The notes under the pieces are model-generated. The model did no database searches and was not told the origin of the DNA. It saw only the letters and a list, made by a program, of their open reading frames with translations. Shown piece after piece: positions 41,557 through 48,426 of a stretch of DNA of 64,000 bases. The position numbers were made by a program, and so were the translations under genes. The DNA is from DATADD01 sp046262355 (GTDB lineage: Bacteria; Actinomycetota; CADDZG01; WHSQ01), in the NCBI GenBank assembly GCA_046262355.1, contig JBHEMX010000061.1, forward strand, positions 57,303 to 121,302, written 5' to 3'. Position 1 is the stretch's first letter. Every line of letters begins with the position of its first letter.

Positions 41557-42540
41557 ATGAAGCAGGTCGATCTGAGCGGTCCGGGGCTGTGGACGACCTC
41601 GGTCGGGAGCCTCCCCAAGCCCGACTACATCCGCAAGGCGCGCAGTGCGCGGGCGCGCGGCGAGATCGACGGCGCCGCGCTACAGGAGCTCGAAAGGAAG
41701 GCGACGCGCGAATGGATCGAGTTCCAGAACTCGATCGACACCGACGTTGTCGTCGATGGGGAGCAGTACCGCGGCGACATGGTCGCCTTCTTCGCGGAGG
41801 AGCTGCCCGGACTCGAGATCGGGGGGCTCGTCCGGTCCTACGGCAACCGCTACTACCGCAAGCCCATCGCGACCGGGCCCGTGGGCCGGGATCACGCGAT
41901 CACGGTCGAGTGGTGGAGGTATGCGCAGTCGCTCACGGACAAGCCGGTGAAGGGCATGCTGACGGGGCCCTACACGATCTGCGATTGGTCGTTCAACGAG
42001 CACTACGCGACCCGGCGCGAGCTCGTGCTGGACCTCGCCAAGGTGATACGGGACGAGGCGCTCGATCTCGAGAGCGCAGGGGCCCGTTTCATCCAGATCG
42101 ACGAGCCCGCGGCCTCGACGCGCATGGACGAGCTCGACCTCGTGATCGAGGCGATGGGCGTCGTCACGGAGCCGCTCGAGGTGCACACGATCACCCACAT
42201 CTGCTACGGCGACTTCCACAAGGCCTACCCGAAGGTGCTCGACATCCCTGTGGACCAGATCGACCTCGAGTTCGCCAACTCGGATTTCTCGTTGTTGGGC
42301 GAGTTCTCGGAGCATCCCTTCACGAAGTACCTGGGGCTCGGGGTCGTGGACGTGCATTCGCACGGGCTCGAGGCGGTCGAGGACATCGCGGAGGGCATCC
42401 GGCGAACGCTCAAGCACGTGCCGGCCGAGCGCATCTTCGTGGATCCGGATTGCGGGCTCAAGACGAGAACGCCGGACGAGGCCAAGGCGAAGCTAAGGAA
42501 CATCAAGCGGGCCGTCGACACCGTCAAGACCGAGCTCTAA
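41557..42540 (+). CDS. metE: cobalamin-independent methionine synthase, catalytic barrel
   Basis: This 327-residue barrel holds the complete MetE zinc site: His214 and Cys216 in HICYGDF, Glu238 in DLEFANSD and Cys299 in DPDCGLKT. It also has GPYTICDW and QIDEPAAS. It transfers a methyl group to homocysteine, but the methyl donor for such half-size enzymes may be a folate, corrinoid or other carrier. ATG 41557 is used; a GTG at 41548 would overlap the preceding gene. An ATGA motif (41552-41555) at the junction couples the genes. Confidence 0.85.
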   Translation: MKQVDLSGPGLWTTSVGSLPKPDYIRKARSARARGEIDGAALQELERKATREWIEFQNSIDTDVVVDGEQYRGDMVAFFAEELPGLEIGGLVRSYGNRYYRKPIATGPVGRDHAITVEWWRYAQSLTDKPVKGMLTGPYTICDWSFNEHYATRRELVLDLAKVIRDEALDLESAGARFIQIDEPAASTRMDELDLVIEAMGVVTEPLEVHTITHICYGDFHKAYPKVLDIPVDQIDLEFANSDFSLLGEFSEHPFTKYLGLGVVDVHSHGLEAVEDIAEGIRRTLKHVPAERIFVDPDCGLKTRTPDEAKAKLRNIKRAVDTVKTEL

Positions 42541-42550
42541 CGGCCCGCAC

Positions 42551-43933
42551 GTGAGTGCGATCGAGCGCGCTGGGGCTCCTCCCGAGTGGGGGATCGACCC
42601 CGTTCCGCCGGAGGAGCGCGTGCTCGGCAGCTTCGATCTCGCGATCCTGTGGGGCGACCTCGGCATCGGCCTGCTGGTTCTCGTCACGGGTGCACTGCTC
42701 GTGCCGGGGCTCGGTATCGGCCCCGCTCTTGCCGCCGTGGTCGTCGGTTCCGTCATCGGCGTGGCCCTGCTGGCGCTTGCCGGCGTTGCAGGCGCAGCCC
42801 ACGGCGTGCCCACGATGGCTCTCTTCCGGCCGATCCTGGGAGTGCGAGGCTCGTGGCTCCCGAGCGTGCTCAACGCCGCTCAGCTCGTGGGATGGACGGC
42901 AGTGGAGTTCTGGGCGATGTCGTTCGTCGCCGATCTCGTCGTGCGCCGGGTGTTCGGCTTTTCGGCGCGCCCCTTGTGGCTCTTGCTCGCCGCGTTGGCG
43001 TGCACCGGTCTCGCGCTGTGGGGCCCGGTGGGCGTCACTCGGACGTGGATGAAGCGCTTCAGTGCATGGATCGTCATAGCGATCGCGCTCGCGCTCACGT
43101 TGCTGCTGTTGACGAGTGGAGCGATCTCGGCCGCGCTCGGCGCGCCCGCAACCGGGTCGTGGCCGAGCTTCGGTGGAGCGCTCGATCTCGTCATCGCCAT
43201 GCCGATCTCGTGGCTGCCGCTCGTTGCCGACTACAACCGCTTCGCGCGGGGCCGGCGTCCCGCCTTCACCGGCACGTTCGTCGGCTATCTCGTTGCCAAC
43301 ATCTGGCTCTATGCGCTCGGCGCGCTGCTCGTCCTCGGCGAGGGCGTGGCGCCGACTCCCGCCGGCATCGCGGCCGGGATCCTGGCTCTGGCTGGAGGTT
43401 CACTCGCGGGGCTGCTGTTCCTCGTTGCGCTTCTGGTCGGCGAGACCGATGAGGCCTTCGCCGACATGTACTCCGGCGCGATCAGCGTGCGCAACATAGT
43501 TCCTTCGGCACCGCAGGATGCGGTCATCGTCGCGCTCGCGGTCCTCGCCACGATCCTGGCCGGCTGGCTGTCGATGGCCCGCTACGAGTCGTTCTTGTTC
43601 CTGCTCGGGTCGGTGTTCGTCCCCCTGTTCGGCATCCTCACGGCGCGCTACTTCGTTCCGCGCCGCGACCAGCGCCGACCGCAGGCGGTTGAGGCGCGCT
43701 TCGCCGAGGCCATGCGAACGGCCGCCGTGCTGGCGTGGATCGTGGGTTTCGCCGCATACCATTGGGTCGCGCCCTCGGGGCCACAGTGGTGGTTGGATCT
43801 CGTGGCGGCCGCGTTCGGGGACCCTCTCGGCGCCCGGGTTGGGTGGCTGCCGGCCTCGCTGGTTTCTTTCGGCGCTTCGTTCTTGCTCGCGGCGCCGGCC
43901 GCGAGGCGCTCGCGCACTCCGAGCGCGCTCTAG
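42551..43933 (+). CDS. NCS1-family permease (CytX-like)
   Basis: This 460-residue transporter has about 12 hydrophobic helices and the NCS1 hallmark segments WGIDPVPPEERVLGSFDLAILWGDLGIG, GVPTMALFRPILGVRGSW and PISWLPLVADYNRFAR. It is most like CytX, usually tied to the thiamine precursor hydroxymethylpyrimidine. Here it follows metE by 10 bases under a SAM riboswitch, so a methionine-related or one-carbon substrate is possible. The GTG at 42551 starts the family-typical N-terminus. Confidence 0.85.
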   Translation: MSAIERAGAPPEWGIDPVPPEERVLGSFDLAILWGDLGIGLLVLVTGALLVPGLGIGPALAAVVVGSVIGVALLALAGVAGAAHGVPTMALFRPILGVRGSWLPSVLNAAQLVGWTAVEFWAMSFVADLVVRRVFGFSARPLWLLLAALACTGLALWGPVGVTRTWMKRFSAWIVIAIALALTLLLLTSGAISAALGAPATGSWPSFGGALDLVIAMPISWLPLVADYNRFARGRRPAFTGTFVGYLVANIWLYALGALLVLGEGVAPTPAGIAAGILALAGGSLAGLLFLVALLVGETDEAFADMYSGAISVRNIVPSAPQDAVIVALAVLATILAGWLSMARYESFLFLLGSVFVPLFGILTARYFVPRRDQRRPQAVEARFAEAMRTAAVLAWIVGFAAYHWVAPSGPQWWLDLVAAAFGDPLGARVGWLPASLVSFGASFLLAAPAARRSRTPSAL

Positions 43934-44049
43934 GTGCTCCGTCGGGCAACATCGAGGGATGTTTGGGAGGCGGAAGTAGGGGTTCGCCGCCAACTGAGTC
44001 TCAGCCGGGCGGGTTTATCATCCCGAGGGTTCCTTCAAGCGAGGTGGTC

Positions 44050-44343
44050 ATGAAGATCGAAGCTCGGTGTGAGACGTGCGGGAGAACCTTCGTTCTGTCG
44101 CAGATTGGGCAGGATTCGGACGCTCCCGGACGTTGCCCGTTCTGCGGCGCTCGCTTCGCCCGCCACTATTCGACGGTGCTCGCCGAAGCCGTTCGAGACG
44201 CGGAGTCGGCTGCCACCGGCTTCGTGCAGATCATCGGACGCCTCCAGGGGATAGAGACGGGCTTCGACATCGACATAGACAAGCTCCTCGAAATGATCGG
44301 GGAACAGGTGCGAGCGCACGAGGGACGACGGGCGGCGAGCTGA
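44050..44343 (+). CDS. zinc-ribbon small protein
   Basis: This 97-residue protein has an N-terminal zinc ribbon CETC and CPFC with 14 residues between, then a helical C-terminal half (VLAEAVRDAESAATGFVQIIGRLQGIE, IDKLLEMIGEQV). The family is not recognised. The layout suggests an adaptor or regulator. TATCAT at 44016-44021 could be its -10. It is followed 11 bases later by an atypical receiver, so the two may work together. Confidence 0.6.
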   Translation: MKIEARCETCGRTFVLSQIGQDSDAPGRCPFCGARFARHYSTVLAEAVRDAESAATGFVQIIGRLQGIETGFDIDIDKLLEMIGEQVRAHEGRRAAS

Positions 44344-44354
44344 GCGCGGGCGGA

Positions 44355-44741
44355 GTGGCAGACCAAGAGACAGGATCTGCCGACCGAACGGTCCTTGTAG
44401 TCAGCGACGATCCGCTGGTGCGCGATGACGCGCGCTATGGGTTCCCGGTGGGCATCGCCGTATCGTTCGCCGTCGATTCGCGCGATGCAGCTCGACTCCT
44501 GGAAGAAGAGCGTCCGTCCGTAGTCGTGGTGGATATGCAAACCGGGAATGCCGGCGGATACTCGCTCGCGCGCCACATGGCGGAATCGGCGCAGCTCGAC
44601 AGCGTGCCGATCCTCATCCTCTTGGAGCGTGACCAGGACCGGTGGCTCGCCCGAAAGGCGGGCGCAAGCGCGTACCGGACCAAGCCGTTGCGCCCGGGTG
44701 AGCTCGCTCGTCAGACGCTTGCGCTGATCGACCCCGGCTGA
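44355..44741 (+). CDS. atypical stand-alone receiver domain
   Basis: This 128-residue CheY-like protein has the acidic pair in VLVVSDDPLVRDD, the phospho-acceptor in VVVVDMQTG and lysine in YRTKPLRPGEL. The strand where receivers have a switch Thr/Ser reads PILILLERD, without it. It therefore may not switch by normal phosphorylation. GTG 44355 is the chosen start; no output domain follows. Confidence 0.65.
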   Translation: MADQETGSADRTVLVVSDDPLVRDDARYGFPVGIAVSFAVDSRDAARLLEEERPSVVVVDMQTGNAGGYSLARHMAESAQLDSVPILILLERDQDRWLARKAGASAYRTKPLRPGELARQTLALIDPG

Positions 44742-44771
44742 TCCTCGCCGCGAAGTCCCAGGTCAGGCCCC

Positions 44772-44842
44772 TTGCGGCCTGCGAATGACACGCTTAGAAT
44801 TACAAAAGTGTCATTCGAGGGTCCAGTGTCATTCGAGGGCCC
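44772..44842 (+). promoter_or_regulatory. whiB promoter framed by three copies of GTGTCATTCG
   Basis: A promoter is visible: TTGCGG (44772-44777), 17-base gap, TAGAAT (44795-44800), start near 44807. The ten bases CGAATGACAC (44782-44791) lie in the spacer. Their exact reverse complement GTGTCATTCG occurs at 44808-44817 and again at 44826-44835, the last two within 18-bp direct repeats (44807-44824 and 44825-44842). This looks like an operator array bracketing the start site. Confidence 0.7.
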
Positions 44843-44915
44843 ACCGTCCGAGGCCTGGACGGTGAAGGCGGCAGGCCCTCGTTCTCGGGGAAGCGAGAGA
44901 AAGGCCGGGGGAAAC

Positions 44916-45185
44916 ATGCAACGGATCACCACCAGACTCCTGCAACCGGTTGAGTGGCAATCCAGGGCTCGTTGCGCGGAGGTCGACCCAGAGATCTTCT
45001 TTCCGGAGCGCGGTGGTTCTTCCAAGGCCGCGCGTGAGGTGTGCTGTGACTGCGAGGTTCGACTGCAGTGCCTCGAGTACGCGTTGAACAACAAGGAGCA
45101 GTTCGGCATCTGGGGTGGTACGTCCGAACGAGAGAGGCGACGCTTGCGAAGGGAACGCGCTCGTCGTCTGCGCGCCGCATCTTGA
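44916..45185 (+). CDS. WhiB-family Fe-S transcription regulator
   Basis: This 89-residue Wbl protein carries cluster ligands Cys20, Cys43, Cys46 and Cys52 (RCAEVDPEIFFP, then VCCDCEVRLQC), with an extra Cys44 between the second and third. The turn GIWGG at 64-68 and basic tail ERERRRLRRERARRLR complete the family layout. Wbl proteins bind a 4Fe-4S cluster that senses redox or NO and partner with the principal sigma factor. It is found only in Actinomycetota and their phages. Start ATG 44916 follows a long leader with repeats. Confidence 0.93.
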   Translation: MQRITTRLLQPVEWQSRARCAEVDPEIFFPERGGSSKAAREVCCDCEVRLQCLEYALNNKEQFGIWGGTSERERRRLRRERARRLRAAS

Positions 45186-45195
45186 CGTCGCGCTT

Positions 45196-45210
45196 ACGCT
45201 CTTAGAGCGT
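45196..45210 (+). terminator. possible weak terminator after whiB
   Basis: ACGCTC and GAGCGT are exact inverted arms around TTA, 11 bases after the whiB stop. There is no proper T-run, so its termination strength is doubtful. Confidence 0.3.
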
Positions 45211-45263
45211 TGATCGACCGACGTGTGACGCACAGCGTTCGCGCGGTCGTTCAGAATTAATGC

Positions 45264-45326
45264 TTGCACCTTGCGCGCCAATCATGCCTAATAGACATTG
45301 GAATGCGCATTAGTGCATTCCAATGT
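45264..45326 (+). promoter_or_regulatory. promoter and 12-bp-arm palindrome before the polybasic protein gene
   Basis: ACATTGGAATGC (45295-45306) and GCATTCCAATGT (45315-45326) are perfect inverted arms around GCATTAGT. A TTGCAC at 45264-45269 and CCTAAT at 45287-45292 (gap 17) would place the transcription start near 45299, inside the left arm. It could be an operator covering the start site or a 5' hairpin of the mRNA. Confidence 0.65.
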
Positions 45327-45382
45327 TGTGCCAAGACGTGATCGATCGAGATCTCGTCCGAACATGATTGGAGGTGCCGGCG

Positions 45383-45775
45383 GTGGCAGCGAAGAAAACG
45401 ACTGGGCGTAAGTCCAGCCGAAAGTCGACTCGCAAGTCGACTGCGCGTAAGTCGACCGGACGCAAGTCCACGGCGCGCAAGACGACCGGTCGCAAGTCGA
45501 CCGCACGGAAGTCGACGGGCCGCAAGAAGTCGACCGGGCGCAAGAAGTCGACGGGCCGCAAGAAGTCCACGGGACGAAGGAAGTCCACGGGACGGAGGAA
45601 GAGCACCGGCCGAAAGAAGTCGACGGGCCGCAAGAAGAGCACCGGTAGGAAGAAGTCGAGCGCCCGCAAGAGCACCAACGGGCGCAGGAAGTCCACCGGG
45701 CGCAAGAAGTCGACGGCTCGGCGCAAGAGCACCAATGGGCGTAGGAAGAAGTCGACGTCCCGATCGTCTAGCTAG
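45383..45775 (+). CDS. histone H1-like polybasic repeat protein
   Basis: This 130-residue protein is built almost wholly from Lys, Arg, Ser, Thr, Gly and Ala. About twenty units of the type GRKST, ARKST and GRKKST follow MAAKKTTGRKSS, with two STNGRR variants near the end. There is no globular domain, so it should be disordered and strongly cationic, binding DNA or RNA like H1 tails or the tail of mycobacterial HU. Every unit offers Ser/Thr for phosphorylation. GTG 45383 has GGAGG 8 bases ahead. Its 3' end overlaps the convergent gene by 8 bases. Confidence 0.8.
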   Translation: MAAKKTTGRKSSRKSTRKSTARKSTGRKSTARKTTGRKSTARKSTGRKKSTGRKKSTGRKKSTGRRKSTGRRKSTGRKKSTGRKKSTGRKKSSARKSTNGRRKSTGRKKSTARRKSTNGRRKKSTSRSSS

Positions 45776-46643
45776 CGCTCAGAGCAGATTCGAGCGAGCG
45801 GCCCGGCTTCACGAGGAGCCGGGCCGCTTCCTTTCCCGGTTGGGGCCGGAAGCTCTCCGGCACGAGCCCCACGATCTCGGTCGCGACGATCTTCACCCCT
45901 CGGCGCGCCGCTGCAGTTGCCACATGAGCGAACGCCCTGTCTATGCCGGTGTGAGCAGGGTCGATCAGGTTCATGGATACCTGCGAGCCGTGGCCCGGCC
46001 CCAGAGCGAACCCCAGCGCCCGCACGCCGGGAGGCCCTCCTCCGCGCGTCCTCGTCTGTGACGCTATGTCCCGAGCGATCGCACCGTCGCATGCGAGCCA
46101 CACGTTGAAGGCGATGAGGACTCCACGCGCGCCGACGCAGACGACGCCGGCGCGCGTATCGATCCGCTGAGGACCGAAGTCGGGCGCGAGGCCTGCCTCG
46201 GCTCGTCTCATCAAGGCGCGTAGACCTCCCCGTCTGATCTCGGGCAGCTCCCGGGTGGCCGCGCGCATCGCAGCGGCGCCGTAGAGGTAAACGGGCAAGC
46301 CCGCGCGTTCCCCTATGGCTCGTCCCGTGGCGCGCGCGATGACGGCGGCATCGGCGAGCTCGATGTCGTGGGCGACGATGGGGCAGACGTCGAGAACGCC
46401 GAGGCGCGGGTGCACACCGACGTGTCTGTCCAGGTCGATGTGGCGCGCGGCCGCGCCAAGCTGCGCCATGGCCTCGACGACGCACTCTTCGGCGCCGCTC
46501 ACCGTGAAGACCGAGCGGTTGTGGATGGCGTCGGTGTGCACGTCCAGGACACCAGCGCCGCCGCGCGAGATGGTCGCGCCGAGCTCCTCCACCTTTGCCG
46601 CGTCGCGCCCCTCGGACACGTTCGGGACCGCGATGACCGTCAC
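45768..46643 (-). CDS. glutamate formiminotransferase-like protein
   Basis: This 291-residue protein has the FTCD N-terminal transferase fold: VPNVSEGRD, VDVHTDAIHNRSVFT (here VLDVHTD), DRHVGVHPRLGVLDVCPI, and RAIGERAGLPVYLYG. It transfers formimino or formyl groups to tetrahydrofolate, usually in histidine breakdown. No hut genes are adjacent and the cyclodeaminase domain is missing. GTG 46643 has GGGAGG six bases ahead. Confidence 0.85.
   Translation of the reverse strand: MTVIAVPNVSEGRDAAKVEELGATISRGGAGVLDVHTDAIHNRSVFTVSGAEECVVEAMAQLGAAARHIDLDRHVGVHPRLGVLDVCPIVAHDIELADAAVIARATGRAIGERAGLPVYLYGAAAMRAATRELPEIRRGGLRALMRRAEAGLAPDFGPQRIDTRAGVVCVGARGVLIAFNVWLACDGAIARDIASQTRTRGGGPPGVRALGFALGPGHGSQVSMNLIDPAHTGIDRAFAHVATAAARRGVKIVATEIVGLVPESFRPQPGKEAARLLVKPGRSLESALSAS
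45797..45828 (+). terminator. intrinsic terminator of the polybasic protein gene
   Basis: AGCGGCCCGGCT and AGCCGGGCCGCT are 12-bp perfect arms around an 8-base loop, followed by TCCTTT. It starts 22 bases after the stop codon and lies inside the last codons of the convergent formiminotransferase gene, so it may end transcripts from either side. Confidence 0.8.
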
Positions 46644-46747
46644 GCGTCGCCTCCCTCGAGCCACCCGAGGCCGCTCCGTGCATCGGCGCACCGGCGCGGC
46701 CGCGGTTACCGTAGACCGATGGCTCGACAGGCTAGCGGGACGAGGAC

Positions 46748-47140
46748 GTGAGCGACGAGGGTTACAGCGTTCAGGTCTCTGAGGGTTACGACGAGGCCGT
46801 CGTGCGCACGCGGCTGGCTCTGCGCGCGGAGGGGTTCTCCGTCATCACCGAGATGCACGTCGGCGGACTGCTCGGGCCGGAGGCGGGGGATGCGCCCCAG
46901 TACCTGATCATGGGGGCATGGGCTCCCCCGGCGAGCAACCGGGTCCTCGACGCGGACATACAGGTGGCGGTTCATATCCCGTGCAACTTCGTGATCCACG
47001 AGGCGGAGGGCTCCGCGATCGTCGCCACGCTCGATCCGGGCGAAAACCTAGAGGAGCAGGACCAACAGCACAGGTCGACGGCAGACGCCATGCGAGCGGC
47101 CCTCCAGCGCGTCTTCGACCGGATCACCGCGGGCGCGTGA
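46748..47140 (+). CDS. DUF302-family protein
   Basis: This 130-residue protein has the DUF302 layout: repeated amphipathic YDEAVVRTRLALRAEGFSVITEM, then PCNFVIHEAEGSAIVATLDP. The function of the family is unsettled. The GTG at 46748 is divergent from the formiminotransferase gene. Its TGA overlaps the start of the following regulator (TGATG). Confidence 0.8.
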   Translation: MSDEGYSVQVSEGYDEAVVRTRLALRAEGFSVITEMHVGGLLGPEAGDAPQYLIMGAWAPPASNRVLDADIQVAVHIPCNFVIHEAEGSAIVATLDPGENLEEQDQQHRSTADAMRAALQRVFDRITAGA

Positions 47141-48375
47141 TGGCCGCTAAGAGGACTGGTGTTGCGCACATCGTCGACCGGTTCCTCGCCCGCCTCGACG
47201 AGGTGGTCGAGAGGGGAGCGACCGCGATCGCGGCGAGCATCTCCTCCTACGCCCGGCTCGGCCAGCCCTTCATGGACGACGTTCGCCAGGCCGTCCGGGG
47301 AAACGTTGCGATCCTCGCCCGCGTGCTCGGCGAGGGACGGGAGATACGACGCGAGGAGCTCGAGGCGATCGAGAGGGTGGGAGCCCGGCGCGCCGAGGCA
47401 GGCATCCCGCTCGAGGATGTGCTGGCTGCCTATCGCACCGTGTCCCGCACCTGTTGGGACGTTCTCGCCGACGAATGCCGGCGATACACGGGCGAGGCGC
47501 TGGAGCCGACGATCGCGCTCGCCGAGGCGGTCCTGCGCTATACCGACCAGATCTCGACCTGCGTCGCCGATGCTTACGCGCGCGCTCAGCGCTCGATCGT
47601 GCGGGAGCAAGAAGGGGCGCGCCGGGAGTTCCTCGCCGACCTTCTCTACGGGACCGACGCCTCGCTCGAGGACATCCTGAAACGCGCGCTCAGCTTCGGC
47701 TACGACCTCTCCCTGGGCTACCTCGCCCTCGTGGGACTCGGTCCCATGGACACCGATCGCAAGGAGGCTGCCGTTGCCGCCGCCGTCTCGATCGTCGCCT
47801 CCTCTGCGACCGCCGATCCGATCGTTCTTCAACGCGGCGACCACACGATCGCGCTGGTTCCAACCGACTCGAGCCTCGACGTCGTGACGATGCCGGAGAA
47901 GATGGTTGCCGAGCTCCAGGGCGAGTGGCGTTTCGGCATGGGCGGTCCGGAGCCGGGATTAGAGGGCATGAGACGCGCTTATCTCGAGGCCCGTGAGGCG
48001 CTGGAGGTCGGCCTCGCTCTGAGCTTGGGCGGGCCGGTATTCCGCTTCGACGACCTCCTCCTCTACCACTTCCTGCGCAGCGAGCCGGCGCTCGTCGACC
48101 GCTTCATCGATCAGACGTTGGGGCCGCTGATCCACTACGACGAGCGGCGCAAGGGCGAGCTGGTGAAGACGTTGGAGGCGCTCTTCGATGCGGACGGTAG
48201 CGTGAAGCTCGCCGGCGAGGCGTTGTTCGCACATCCTCACACGGTGACGTACCGCCTCAAGCAGGTAGAGAGGTTGACCGGCTGGTCGCTGCGCGCTGCA
48301 GAGGACAAGCTCCGATTGCAGCTCGCGCTGCGCGCCCATCGTCTGGCGGAGGCGAGGCGGGAACCGGAAGGATAG
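47140..48375 (+). CDS. PucR/CdaR-type transcriptional regulator
   Basis: This 411-residue regulator has an N-terminal helical sensor (RsbRD-N-like, IAASISSYARLGQPFMDDV and VLAAYRTVSRTCWDVL), a central GGDEF-like domain without active-site residues, and a C-terminal PucR helix-turn-helix: VKTLEALFDADGSVKLAGEALFAHPHTVTYRLKQVERLTG. The target is unknown; it is coupled to DUF302 by one shared base. Confidence 0.85.
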   Translation: MAAKRTGVAHIVDRFLARLDEVVERGATAIAASISSYARLGQPFMDDVRQAVRGNVAILARVLGEGREIRREELEAIERVGARRAEAGIPLEDVLAAYRTVSRTCWDVLADECRRYTGEALEPTIALAEAVLRYTDQISTCVADAYARAQRSIVREQEGARREFLADLLYGTDASLEDILKRALSFGYDLSLGYLALVGLGPMDTDRKEAAVAAAVSIVASSATADPIVLQRGDHTIALVPTDSSLDVVTMPEKMVAELQGEWRFGMGGPEPGLEGMRRAYLEAREALEVGLALSLGGPVFRFDDLLLYHFLRSEPALVDRFIDQTLGPLIHYDERRKGELVKTLEALFDADGSVKLAGEALFAHPHTVTYRLKQVERLTGWSLRAAEDKLRLQLALRAHRLAEARREPEG

Positions 48376-48426
48376 GAGCCGGCGGCTTCCGCCGAACCCG
48401 GCGAACGGGCTGCTACTCTCCGGCTC

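Noticed and set aside
45310..45735. Hydrophobic repeat protein opposite the polybasic gene
   Set aside because: It is the reverse translation of the Lys/Arg repeat DNA; the plus strand has a start, a Shine-Dalgarno, a promoter and a terminator.
45383..45775. CRISPR-like array because of regularly recurring short units
   Set aside because: Units are codon-based, 12-18 bases, without spacers, and form one open frame.
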